Assembly (NCBI GenBank): GCA_033002965.1
Contig: JAURVB010012425.1
Coordinates: forward strand, 1 to 64,000
Direction of reading: 5' to 3'
Source of the DNA: Piper betle
Taxonomy: Eukaryota > Streptophyta > Magnoliopsida > Piperales > Piperaceae
DNA length: 64,000 bases
A program made the translations under genes and the position numbers. This document shows positions 47,959-59,835 of the stretch, piece by piece (positions within the stretch are counted from its first letter, which is position 1; every line of letters begins with the position of its first letter). The notes under the pieces are model-generated. The model searched no databases. It was given only the letters and a program-made list of their open reading frames with translations, and was not told the origin of the DNA.

Positions 47959-50911
47959 CGTAACACCCCAAATCAGTTCACACTCATGAACCGAACTGGC
48001 ATGTTATAGGCCCCAGTTAAATTGGCTAATTCGAGCCCAACTCGTGTAGATCTAATTTCGGCATCTTAAGATGAAGATGCGACTCGTCATGCATTGATGA
48101 ATGTACAGAATCCTAACATGCAACTATATGGATAAAATGTAACTAATTTACACACCAATATAATTACGATAAAAATCAATAAAAATTTTGAAATAAAACA
48201 GACAGAGCCTCCCCTAAATGTGCAATTGGGGCCACCTTGTCAAATCAACATATGCAAATATATATATCTATATATCAAACAACTTCATTCACACAGAATC
48301 TAATTTGCTATAAACTCATTCTGAAGTTTGGGTCTTGACTCACATGTACAGTTTATTCACATTTCACATCATATCATTATGTCTAGCATCTGATCACATC
48401 ATATCACCATGTCTTAGCATTTAATCAATTCATTTTCAATATAATAACATCATAAACAAAATATTAACCACTCTATCAACTGACATGTGTGCAAGCGACA
48501 TCATTGCTCCTCCGTCCAGGCTGGCACATCCTACTCGTGATTATCACCTATATATAGTATAAAAATACGTCAGCAACAAACGTTACTGGTCCAAAATATA
48601 ACTATAACAAACTGGCTATGAGAGCAAACTCTCATATGAAAAAAACATTCATATACTTCTCGTGAACGCTTTGAAGGGTGCATACTAATGAGCCACTGGG
48701 TTGCAGACCCGACAGTATCTCGAACTGACTACTTTGCTGATGCCTCCCTCGGCATTTTTTCTCATTTCATTTTTCTTGTCCATCAAGACTATAAGTATAT
48801 CTTAAGTCCTCTCCTTTCCTCCATAATTCTTTTGACCTTGAGCATGAAGCACTGTTGCACGAATCGGCCGATTCTATGCGGAATCGGCCGATTTAAATCG
48901 GATCGGCATCGCGCCGATCCGATTTAACTCGGAATCGGAATCGGCCAATTTAAATCGGAATCGGTTTTTTTAATGAAATTACTAAAATACCCTAGGTATG
49001 ATTTTTATTAAATTATTTAAGCATGGGTAAAATGGTAATTTAGATTTTAAAAACCTAAAATCAAACCCGCTCCCCCACGCCGCCGCCGCTCGTCCGCCCG
49101 CCGCCGCCCCGTTTCCGCCCTCCGCCGTGCTCCCCGACTCCGGGCTCGCCGCCGACCGGGCTACCGACCTCGCCGCCGACCTCGCAACGTCGCCGCCGAA
49201 GTGTGGCCGGACCGAATTGGGCTGTGACGCACGAATCGCCGCAACTCGCCGCCGCTCCGGGCCGCCTCGCTGCCGCTCCTGGCCGCCTCGCCGCCGGCTA
49301 CGGGCCGCTGACTGTTCGTCCGACCGGGCTGCCGACATCCTCTGACATCGCCGCCTCGAGACTCGCCGCCGACCGGGTCGGCGGCGGCGGCGGCGGGGGT
49401 AAAGAGTGGCATTCTCGTAATTAAAAGTTGACTCGAGTCTAACTCGAGTAAAAAATAATAATTAATTCTAAATAATTTAAAAAAATCTTAAAAAATATTT
49501 TAAAATATCAGAAACTATAATACACAGAATAATATCAAAATAACATCAATACCCAATTTTAATATATTTATATTATAAATTGTCAAATTATTATATATGA
49601 CCGATTAAATTAATTTGGACCGATTGAACTGAACCGATTCTTGGCCGATTCAGACCGATTCCGATTCTGATTCCGACTCCCTGGAAAACCGATTCCGATT
49701 CCGATTCCGATTCATGCAACCATGGCACGAAGGCCAAGTACTCTAGGCAGTCACCTTTAGTACCCTTTAAACCATAAGTCTGGACGTGCGTTGTACTTAA
49801 TAGTACCCATAAACCTCCATGTTCTCCAGGTGTGAGGAACGCAAATGCAGAGTTGTCAGGATCCTTCGGGAATAGAACATTCTTTCATTAATCCAAAGCC
49901 CACTTTGGCTGTCATGTGCATTCGCTCATGGTGTGTGCAAGTCGGTTTCGCCATCTCTTGCCTCACTGAAAACTCGATAAAATTATATACATGTATAGGC
50001 TTGGGAAGGGATTTATATAATAGGCCAGAAGGCAACTTGTGGTGGATCTTGTTTTCGAAATCATCCTCGAGAAATCTCATCCTCAAGGGTTACTAATTTG
50101 GAAAACTGTTCGGCTAAATGACCCGAGTTAAGTGGGATCCAATAAAATGCCACTTAACCCGTCTTGTAGGCAATAAAATAAACATACAATAGAATAAAGA
50201 ATAAAACAAAGATGAGTCCTAAACGGACTTGGTAAAAGTTCCAAGCGTGTCCTCACACATAGTCGGCGAGCTCTTACTCCGTACTAACACATTAAATCTA
50301 AAAGCTAACGCCCGCTAACTGAATGATGCATCAACTCGACATGATTAACACACTCACAATACAACAACATCCATCAACAATTTAACAATTAGCAGTGTAG
50401 AAATAACTCTAACTCATCTTATTCATACCAATTTTATTATATTTTCTAAGTTACGTCGTGGTCAATTAGCATGCTCAGATTCAATTTACCTAATTAGATC
50501 AATTACCATTCATTCACAATTAATCGCATCATGCAACTTATCACTTCATCCATAATTAGGCATTAATTACGGCAATTAATCAATCCTAGCATGTTGTGCT
50601 AACAATTATCAATTTTAAATAATTAAATCGAAGATAATTGTACCTTACGCCATCAACAATTGGCGACGGCTAAGGTTTTGTCGTACGTTTCGTAGCTGAA
50701 ATTTGGTGCTCATCAGCGTTCGGAGTTTGATCGGGTTCGACTGGATGAGTTTCATAGAATATCCACTAAATTCTAGTGAATACCCTTATGGCTCATACAC
50801 GTGACCGGCATAGGCTCAATACACGTGTTCTAAAACTAACTCGATTCGAATAGACAGCTGAACCGATCGGTTCATAAGCATAAAACTCTAACTCGAATCG
50901 CAGGTTTTACA
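47959..50911 (-). mobile_element. Second solo LTR, inverted, with a nested DNA element
   Basis: It matches the solo LTR at 29293-32161 in reverse: left end cgtaacaccccaaat, right end ctcgaatcgcaggttttaca. Shared words include gacccgagttaagtgggatcc, gtcctaaacggactt and cgagctcttactccgta (as complements). Flanks AAAAC (47954-47958) and AAAAT (50912-50916) fit a 5-bp target duplication with one change. It contains the AATCGG element at 48853-49723 and lacks the GC-rich block of the first LTR. No internal retrotransposon genes adjoin it. Confidence 0.82.
48853..49723. mobile_element. AATCGG-rich non-autonomous DNA transposon, copy 2 (nested in LTR)
   Basis: Same structure as the element at 7064-7977. 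Ends are tgttgca and tgcaaccat, with AATCGG subterminal repeats, the shared text actaaaataccctaggt, gcatgggtaaaatggtaatt, a GC-rich middle, and ggcattctcgtaattaaaag. Flanking direct repeats are imperfect (GCATGAAG and GCACGAAG). The GC-rich core differs from copy 1 in detail. Confidence 0.8.
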
Positions 50912-50916
50912 AAAAT

Positions 50917-52430
50917 AGTAAAAATTTAACTATTGGTTAACCGTTTAACTGGCAGCAAATTGATAAAAATTTGGTTATGACATGAACTTTTAAACTTGGT
51001 TAATGACTTAATTATGATAAAAAATTTTAAAATGGTAAATAGTTATGTTGAAAGGTATTATCTGAGTCATAACCGAACCATTTGCACCATACATGTAAGT
51101 CTCAATGTGAGGCCAAGGTGGATCTCACAGAAGAGTTTAGTTATATCTTTGGAGAGTGTATTCTTCGAGAGGCCTTAGGTTTGAAGAGAAATCTAAAGGC
51201 CTCGAAGAGGTATATAGATCTCGATGTGAGACGAAGGTGGATCCCTAGGAAGGGATTAGTTATGATCATTGGGGAAAAATTGGAGAGATGGATTCCATAT
51301 TGACATTAATTATGGGATATAGTTTAGTTAGGTATGGGCCACTAACGTGGTGTCCATAAAAGAAAAAAAAATTGTTCGTTTTGAGGAGTAGACACGTCCT
51401 TTGCATTAGGTTTTATATTAGAATGTGCTTCACCAAGAGTAACTCATGTCAATTTTTCAAGTTCTCTACCCTATTGTACTTTGATTAGTATTGGCAAATA
51501 CTATTCTCTACAAACTAAAGGTTACTGTGGTCATAAAATGATTTTATAATCATTGAATTTTTAGTATTTTGGACCTTTTTTTTACTTTTGAATTAGAGTG
51601 TTACATTTTAAGACACTGAGATATTTTCTTGTAGTTTGTCCGTTTGTTATTGTTTACTTTATCTTATCAAAATACATAACGTTAAATGCGATTTTGTGGT
51701 TGAAAAGTCTAAACATAAGGATCCAGAAAATATTAGTATCACATTCATATTTGATAAGGTAATATTTGATTTCATGCCTACGAATTTTTAACTTGGATTA
51801 ACTATTTAAAAAAAAGACTTAGCCGGTCAATTTGCGCAAGAGAACTCAGAGTCATTCTCCCCAATATGAGTGTGGGTGAAGCCTTGTTAATAAGTAATCC
51901 GAAAATTAGAAATAGATTGGATTGGTTCAAGTAAAATAAGTGAACTTTTGTAAGCCTTTGCTTCCCCATAAATCCTCCCTTAAATCATCCACGTCTTCCT
52001 CCCATGTACCTCTATCGCCCTTTTTCTTCCCTTATACTTACGCACGCACGCTAGCATAAAATGTTTTAATGGTTAAACAGTAGTGTTGGGTATTATTGCT
52101 AATTAATTAGCCCACTCGTATTACAATCTTTCGTTGAATAATTGTTGGCAGAAGGTGTTTTTTATTCATTTGTTCATCGCTGCCAATCCATCTTCTATAT
52201 ATTTATTATATCCAATGGTTGAAAGAAGACACGTCTGGTTTTTCTACCATGGTGATAATTTTAACAATTTTGTAGCTTAACCGATTGACTATAAGCGAAA
52301 TTTTTTATAGGTGGTTTCCTTTTAGCTCAAGAAAATGTATTTGATGCATAATAAAAGTAAATAATTTTCCATTACTTTTATTTATTCTCGGATCAGATTG
52401 AATTAAATCAAAAATCTATTTTATTTTGCA
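50917..52430. other. Spacer between the inverted LTR and the GT14 gene
   Basis: 50917-51060 continues the host sequence of the LTR insertion (compare 62.33-62.47 kb). 51100-51300 has a diverged internal direct repeat (aggtggatctcacagaagag and aggtggatccctaggaaggg). 51.76-51.85 kb is a piece of the TTAACTTAGTTAACC family. The rest up to the GT14 gene is probably its promoter; no core element was identified with confidence. Confidence 0.5.
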
Positions 52431-52700
52431 TAATTCTTGCCTCAATTCAGCATACACAACATCATCTTTTTTTTGTTCAATGTCATTACTTCCAGTCTAG
52501 CTGTTTGGGATCTCCAGTTGTATATATCTTGCATGGTAAACTACCCAAACACCTACTTAAGAAAGTTACCTCTGATCTTCTTCTACTCCCCAGTCTACCA
52601 TTTCTATTTCTATGGCCACCCAACCTTCCTCTCTTTCATGACCACACCATTCAATCACCAATCCAACAACAACCCACGTTCTTGTACCTCAGGCTACATC

Positions 52701-54549
52701 ATGGGTATCAAAGCTTTCATGGTCCCCTTCATCCTCGCCTCCACCATCTTCTCCATCCTCTTCTTCCCGCCTTACTTCGCCTCCTTCTCTCCGGCCACCG
52801 GCGCGGCCTCCCGGCCGGCGTACCGGTACCCGGCGAGATTCGCCTACCTCATATCGGCGTCGAGAGGGGACGTGGGCAAGTTGGAGAGACTGGTCCGGGC
52901 GCTCTACCACCCTGCCAACCACTACCTCTTGCACCTGGACCTTGAGGCCAGCGCCGGCGAGCGCCGGCGGCTGTCGGAGTTCGTCTCCGGCGAGCCGGCG
53001 TTCGCCGAGGCTGGCAATGTGTGGATTGTGCGGAAGTCCAATCTGGTCACCTACAGAGGCCCCTCCATGCTGGCTAGCACCCTTCATGCCATATCCATGC
53101 TGCTGAGAATTTGCGAGTGGGACTGGTTCATCAATCTTAGCGCTAGTGACTATCCGTTGGTCACCCAAGATGGTAGCAAAATCTTGATCCTAGTTAGCTG
53201 ATTGCTTGGGTTTTTAGATGGTTTGTGATTGGGTTTTGTTATCTGATTCATGTTCAGATCTGATTCATGCCTTCTCCAAGCTGCCTAGGGACCTCAATTT
53301 TATTGAGCATACTGGCCAATTGGGTTGGAAGCTGTGAGTGTTATGATTGTGGTCCATCATCCCTTCCTCTCTAACTTCACTTTTTCCTGAGATGTCAAGT
53401 GAGGTTGATTAATGGGTACTTTTCAATTCTGGTTCATCATCTTAGTTCAGGAACAAAAGGGCCAAGCCAATAATTATAGATCCTGGACTCTACAGCATGG
53501 AGAAATCGGAAATTGTTTGGGCTGATGAGCAGAGAGCTCTGCCCACTGCCTTCAAACTCTACACTGGTTTGTTTTACTTTAACCTTTTACTTTCTCCATT
53601 AATTTCTTGCAATTTATTTCTCAGTCTTGTTGATCTTGCAAGTTAGATTCATGGGTCTGGCAGGACTTGTGGTTTGGCGGCAATGCCTAGAAGGAGTCAC
53701 ATCTAGGAAAAAAAACATTACTTTTGGCCGATTGAACCTGAATGTATACCTGCTTCCTGCTTCTCAATACCTTTTATATAACTTAGTGTTGGCAGTTCTC
53801 TAGCGTGTGGAAGGAATGGAGAACAAATAGGTTGTATTGCAGAGATGGTATCCTCGGCTAATTGTATCAAAAATTCTTTGTTGGTGATATACAACATGGC
53901 AATTTATTTTTAGGCTTTAGGTTGTAATGAGAAAGGATTCGTGTCATATGTTTTATCCATCTATTCCTGTCTTTATCTTTCCCATTGCTTTCAATTGATG
54001 CATATCAATCTTTTGTTGAAATGCCAGGCTCAGCATGGATGGTTTTATCTAGATCATCTGCAGAGTACATAATTGTGGGATGGCATAATCTCCCAAGAAC
54101 TCTTCTTCTCTATTATACCAATTTCATTTCCTCCCCAGAAGGCTACTTTCACACCCTCATCTGCAACTCCATGGAGTACAGGAACACCACAGTTAACCAT
54201 GATCTCCACTATATCACCTGGGACTTTCCTCCCAAACAGCACCCGAAAACTCTTAGGCATGAAAGATTTCAAAAGGCTAATTATCAGTGGCTTTGCATTT
54301 GCCAGAAAGTTCAAGGAAAATGATCCTGTACTCGATCGAATCGACCGCGACCTACTTTGTCGATACGATGGGAAGTTTAGCCATGGTGGGTGGTGTTCAC
54401 AAAGTGGTGGCCGAAATGAAACTTGCTCAGGTTTTAGAGATGGGCTGAGCTGGAATATGTTGAGACCTGGAGCTGGGTCAAGAAGACTCAAAGCTTTTAT
54501 TAACAAGCTTTTGTCTTCTCAAAATTTCAGAAGAAAACAATGCAGGTGA
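52701..54549 (+). CDS. GT14 family glycosyltransferase (core-2/I-branching-like; GlcAT14 type), one frameshift
   Basis: Four exons: 52701-53172, 53258-53333, 53451-53566 and 54028-54549, all GT-AG and in phase. It encodes about 394 aa if one extra base near 54255 is discounted. It is a type II membrane protein: MGIKAFMVPFILASTIFSI is the membrane anchor, then the GT14 domain begins YPARFAYLISASRGD. Further motifs are YLLHLDLEA, WDWFINLSASDYPLVTQD, DPGLYSMEKSEIVWADEQR, GSAWMVLSRS and NFISSPEGYFHTLICNS. Plant members include Golgi beta-glucuronosyltransferases that modify arabinogalactan proteins. An in-frame ATG 264 bp upstream exists, but the family start matches 52701. As read, the frame breaks between QHPKTL and GMKDFKR, so the last about 100 residues (AFARKF, then a cysteine-containing tail) lie in another frame. 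It converges on the reductase gene with 378 bp between. Confidence 0.88.
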
Positions 54550-54927
54550 TGCACATTCTTTGTTCTTTTATATTGAAATTTATACTCATTTCTTCTTCCC
54601 AATTGTTATGACATTGATATTGTAAAACGGTTTATATGTGAAATATATATATTGTCGACCTAATTAGCTTAGTTTAGATGAGGTGTAGATGATGATGATA
54701 ACAACCATATTCTTGATCATTCATGATACAAAAAAAACAACTTCATTCTTTTTGAACTATTATGCAAACAGTTACAGTGAAATGGAAAAAACAAGAGCTT
54801 GATTTAGAAATTAAGAGATAAAAAAATAAACAAAATGCAGGATAAATAGACACATGACATCTATAAGACAAGATAGACTTTTGATCTTGAGGGAAAGAAG
54901 AACCTCAAGTAAAATTTAATGGGTAAT

Positions 54928-57900
54928 CTAAAATGTGTGCCGGACAAGACCGGGCATATGAACATTCATCAAGTAGTCTTCCCAATCAATGCATTTAGGA
55001 TCAAAATTCAGCATCAGTTTCTCTTGTTCCTTGTCACCATTCTTCATGGTTGCTCTTAGCTTTTGCATGTTCACATCATCAAATCTGTAAATCAAGAATA
55101 ACATATTAGATGTTTAATAGCTATTAATCTGAAGTGTCATCCAGAGATACTTATGATCATTGTTTTTGGTATAATCCTTAGTAGGATGGATATCTTACCT
55201 TCCTTTGAAGAAAATATAGGGCCTGTAGAGGTTGAACAGATGCATGACAGATTTGAGCATTTTGTTTAGTTCATTGTACACCTTCTGGTTAAATAAACCT
55301 GTTCCACTTGCAATGCGCAAGCCCTGTAGAATTTATGAATAAAAACTACATCAGCAACCATTTTCTAGACACCTGTCTTTCTAGTTGTAGTTCATCTTAT
55401 TTTGACATTACCTCAAGAGGTATTCGGTATCGAACTGTCATAAATCGCCGAAAACTTGACATAGTAGGGAAAGTTTTGGCTCTGTGTACTTTGATTATAG
55501 AGTTGTCCTTGGCTTTGCAAGGGCTGCTTGAGAAGTAGTTGAATGCACATTCATGGATGAAAGAGTATTTGACAGGATTTCTAAGAGATGAGCCCATGTG
55601 GTAGATCAATTGGGAGGATTGGTTTGGATGAGCCAAGATCATAGCAAGCATGGCATTCACTACCATATCTCCTGGAATCTGTACAGGCCAATATGACAGT
55701 ATAGCTTAGTTACTATATACCTTTGAACAAGTTCAGAAGTTTTTATTGTTATGATTTGGAAATATAAATTCTCATCATATTAGATGTAAATGAAAAGCCA
55801 AGTTGGAAACAAATCCACCAAAAATTGGTGAATGAGAGAATTATTCAGTTTCTGATATCATGATAAATAGAGTTATGTGATGATTTACCATTAGAGAAGA
55901 ACCTGATCATAAACAAAAAAGTGATGAACACAAACAACACTTACAAAATCAAGAATTGTGTTTGGATTGCCGACCGATAAACTTCAATTTTCCTTTTCCA
56001 TAACGATCCAACAAGATGTCAACAGTTCTGCAAGAAGAACAACATATAGAAATGAATTAGATTACTGCTGATCTTGACAATGAAAACAATGAATAAGGAA
56101 TTAGAATGCTATGAACTCATTATATGATTTGAACTTATATTACCTTGTCCCCTCAATCCACCCAGGGAATGGTTCTTCAATAGTGCTTATGATCATTGTA
56201 GGGCGCAAAATAACAAGTGGTAAGTTTCCTTTCATCTTAGTGATCAACATTTCACCCATTGATTTGGTGAAAACATAAGTATTTGGCCAACCAAAGTGCC
56301 TAGCTCTGTCAAAAACGAAGAAAGATGGCAATTACTAAGACTGGCTCTACCATATAGTATAGATATTGTACGTTGAATTTACGATGTAGTTAGTGTTGTA
56401 GATTGAAGAAGATTGTTTTGGATCAAACCTTTCTAGCCCAAATTTCTTCATTGCAAATCTCTCCTCCTTTTCAGAGACATTCTTGGACTGGAGTTCTTTT
56501 AGCTTTTCCTGTACCAGTTTTTCTCTTTTTCAATGTCCAGATCATTCTTTCCATTGAGTGTCTCCCCCATTGAGAATGGTTCTTCCAATATGAGTCCAGT
56601 CTTCTCCCCAGCTACATATGCTGCAAAGATCAATATAAAATCAGAATAATGTGTGCTTTCTGAATAAACTAGCTAGCTAAAAGACCTGCAATGGCGCGGA
56701 GTACATTTAAAATAAACATATTAATAGTACATATTAAGAATATACAAAATTAATTTTTAAAAATATTATTATATTATTTTTAAATAAAAATAATGTATAT
56801 TTATTTAATTTTGACAAAAAATATAGTTGTATACAAATATTTATAGTAATATTCAAATTTAATAACTAAAATATTTAATAATTAAATGGAATTTTTTACA
56901 AGATTTTTAATTTGGATAGAATTATACTCTTCTTTTTAATTAATTACAATAAATAAATAAATAAAAATCTGTAAAAATCTAAATTAATTGTGTATTATTA
57001 AGTAATACACTTTAATTTTAATTCGAGTAGTATAAATTCCTAATTTGGGTATAATTATACTCTAACATTTTCCTTGTATTAAATAATAATAATAATAATT
57101 AGAAATTAAATAAATATTAATGAACTCATAAAATTATTACAGGGAATCATAACTTAAGAAAGATTGAAACGCGCCAAGAGCGAAAAAACTAGGCCTAATT
57201 AATATAAGGAGGTCGATTGCCATTAACTTTGAAGAACTGTAATTCACTTTAGCATGAAGATTAAAATCACACCTGTGGAAACATGGAGAAGAACCTCTAA
57301 TTTTGGACAATTCTTCGCAAAATCAAGAACATGTTTCGCTCCCATTGTGTTTGCACCCATGGCCACATCATATCTGCACCATTTTTTTTCAGAAGTACAC
57401 ATTCTGATCAGTAACTTTTATTTGGCTCATGTTCATATTACTTAGAAAAAATTAAAAAGATTTCTGGGTATTTTCAAAGCATTTGGCTTTCTAGATTGTC
57501 TTTATACATATTGTTCATTGCTGATCAAAGACATCACCTTTCATCAAATTTGGTGTTGGCAGCTACATGGACAATCACATCTGTCATCTCCCACATTTCC
57601 TCCTTGACTATGTTGTCTTCAATGCCCAGGTTCTCGTCACAAGATACATCCCCTGCAACAGCTTTGATCTTATCTCTCACAAATGAGTCAAACCCATTTC
57701 CATGTTTCATCCTTAGAACATCAAAAACTTCTTTGCTCAACACCTGCAATAATAAACAAAAATGAATTTACTAAATGCTTGTTCTAAGATAATATCTACT
57801 TAGTCGTCATGTATAGCATTGCCAAGCATTGATATGGTTTACGACAGAGTGGATTAGAGAACAAGATCCATGTCTAATTCAATAATTAACGTCGGAAAAG

Positions 57901-58760
57901 GCAATTAATTATATACGTCATCTCGAAGCCTTTGATGGGCAGCAGCCCCATCCTGTGATCTAAGCAGAACGAAGAGCCTCTTCACTCCAAGCCTGAGCAG
58001 CTTCTCCACAAAGACTGCACAAAGCACCAAACCAAGGTTATTATCATGATCACCTTAGATTATATACACTACCCAATAATTAAAACGAAAGATAATAGTC
58101 ATCCACAAGAGATGAATGATCAATACATACTCTTTGCCAAGAACCCTGTGCAGCCAGTGACAAGAACAGTCTTGTGCTGGACATACTCAAGCATTGATGT
58201 ATCAGAATCCATAACAATCACAGTTCCAACACCAGAGAAATTATTTCTTGCATGAAGGGAATGATCAGCAGCAGAAATGCTCAGATGATCACAGAGCTTG
58301 GGAATGTTGGAAGGGAAGCCTTGCATGCATGAATTTATAGCCCTGGAAGAAAATCCGAAAAAGCAGGAAGTCCAAGATCAATTGCATCATGAAACACGTG
58401 AAATTTTGCTAGCAGACGTAGCATTGGAACTGTGTATGAGGATGACTTTGAAAAAAAGAGCCTGTGGTATTCCATTCAACTTTTTACAATTTCATTAAAT
58501 TAGCTAATTAGCAACCCAAAATACTAATGACCCACTACAGATTACTGATGATTTTTTTGGAAGAAACCACTTATAAACTATTAAAATACAGGTCAATATA
58601 TTATTGTGTATAGTAAATTTGCTCACGGCAAGAAAGCGGGACGGAATCTTGAAAGGGGGAGGGGGAGATAGAATGCCTTCGCCATCCTCCATATACCAAC
58701 AAGATAGAAGCTTGGGATATTGTGATTGATCCGTAACCACCGCAAGAAAATGAAGCTCAT
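54928..58760 (-). CDS. Fatty acyl-CoA/ACP reductase, MS2 (FAR2)-like, two frameshifts
   Basis: Eleven exons on the minus strand: 58760-58627, 58342-58131, 58014-57917, 57743-57538, 57373-57273, 56620-56429, 56305-56144, 56027-55945, 55678-55412, 55323-55199 and 55084-54928. The product is about 578 aa if two single-base indels are discounted. Exon 1 ([16 protein letters not shown]...) is my inference: it has a good donor, correct phase and an Arg/Ser-rich, acid-poor composition fitting a plastid transit peptide. The Rossmann NADPH motif TGCTGFLAK is at 107-115 and the YxxxK active site at Y325-K329 (YVFTK). The FAR_C sterile domain starts about [13 protein letters not shown]2-like enzymes make C16/C18 fatty alcohols in plastids for pollen exine sporopollenin. 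Indel 1: one A is missing from the run in exon 6 (about 56533, GAGAAAAACTGG). Indel 2: an extra G in exon 8 (about 55979, before [10 protein letters not shown]). Confidence 0.88.
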
Positions 58761-59689
58761 TGACCCAACCGTCACCGAACTTTGTTTTCGTCCCGCCACA
58801 GCTAGAAAAGAAAAGAAAATCCAGAAATTTTGAATAATATTCTAAAAAATGATAAAATCACCGAAAAAATTTGTAAAATTACTTAGAAAGAGTGATATTT
58901 CAGACTCACCTGAGGAAAGTTCGTTCTCTGTTCATTGGGAAGGAAACGGTTCCAACTTTGTCCAACACTTCTAAAGTGTTATTTTGTTTGTGTGAAAAAA
59001 TCTAGCAAAAATTTTTTTAACGATAATAAATTAAATTACCATGCTCGTAGAATAGAGATTTAACTCTTGTTAAATTTAGTTACAACGAAAAAAGTTGTGA
59101 AAGTCGTTTATTTGTAGACTTGCACCACCTATACAAAACATTCTACGGATATGTAGGTGTTTTTTCTTTGGGAGAAAAAATTGGTGTGAACTAATTGTGT
59201 TAATGCTAAAAATTTTACTTTTGCCCACAAGTAGTTGAGTATTTTTAAGGTTGTTGCAGGTTATACTATCGTGGGGGAAATATTACAGCCCACGAAATAA
59301 TATTAAAAAAAGGTGGAAAAATATATCGAACATATATATACTTTACGACAATATAATTCATAGAATATAATAGATATATCTACATTTGAGACATTACCTC
59401 ACAGATTTCATTTTCATATTTTAGACTTTATTTTTTTCCCGTTAGTATAACTCACATCAATTTTAAATATGTTGTATGACTTATCGCGGCAAAAATAATA
59501 TTTTTTTTCATTAAGATAGGGGGGATAACAAGGGTAATTTTTTCTATTTTTTTATAATAATACGATTATGTGATTTGATTGAATGATGTCAAGTTTAATT
59601 CATTTAGAAATGGTAATCTTATATTAGCTTAAGCTAATATTAAGCAAGTTAATGCTATCTGGCACATACATATAGACATTACCACAGCG

Positions 59690-59835
59690 AAGGGGGTCGT
59701 TATGGCGGGTGAGGGGGCCACAGCGGGGGGGCCGCTTGCAGGGGCGGGGATGGGCGGGCGGGTTGGAAGGCGGTCAGGTGGGTAGGCAGGCAGCCAAGCA
59801 GGCAAGCTGGTCGGGGGTGGTTCTGGGGCAAGTAT
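59690..59835. repeat. Short G-rich stretch
   Basis: Plus-strand runs such as gagggggcc, gcgggggggcc and gggcgggcgggtt in AT-rich surroundings. The composition is similar to, but shorter than, the block at 45581-46019. No coding support. Confidence 0.6.

Larger units (their letters stand above)
39975..48440. repeat. Tandem duplication unit 2, interrupted by about 3.4 kb of other sequence
   Basis: It matches unit 1 from the glucanase 3' end (39975) to about 42828, and again from about 46250 (AT-rich block) through the start of the LTR to 48440. The inner 42.83-46.24 kb replaces unit 1's 36.83-37.65 kb. At the outer end the match stops at cattttcaat; beyond it the LTR continues uninterrupted. 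Confidence 0.88.

Noticed and set aside
34076..48440. Duplication by unequal crossover between the two LTRs
   Set aside because: The junction joins LTR sequence to glucanase codons with only 3 bp in common; LTR-LTR recombination would leave a complete LTR at the junction.
52437..52700. Upstream in-frame start for the GT14 protein
   Set aside because: It would add 88 hydrophobic, non-family residues before the normal MGIK start and membrane anchor; 52701 matches the family.
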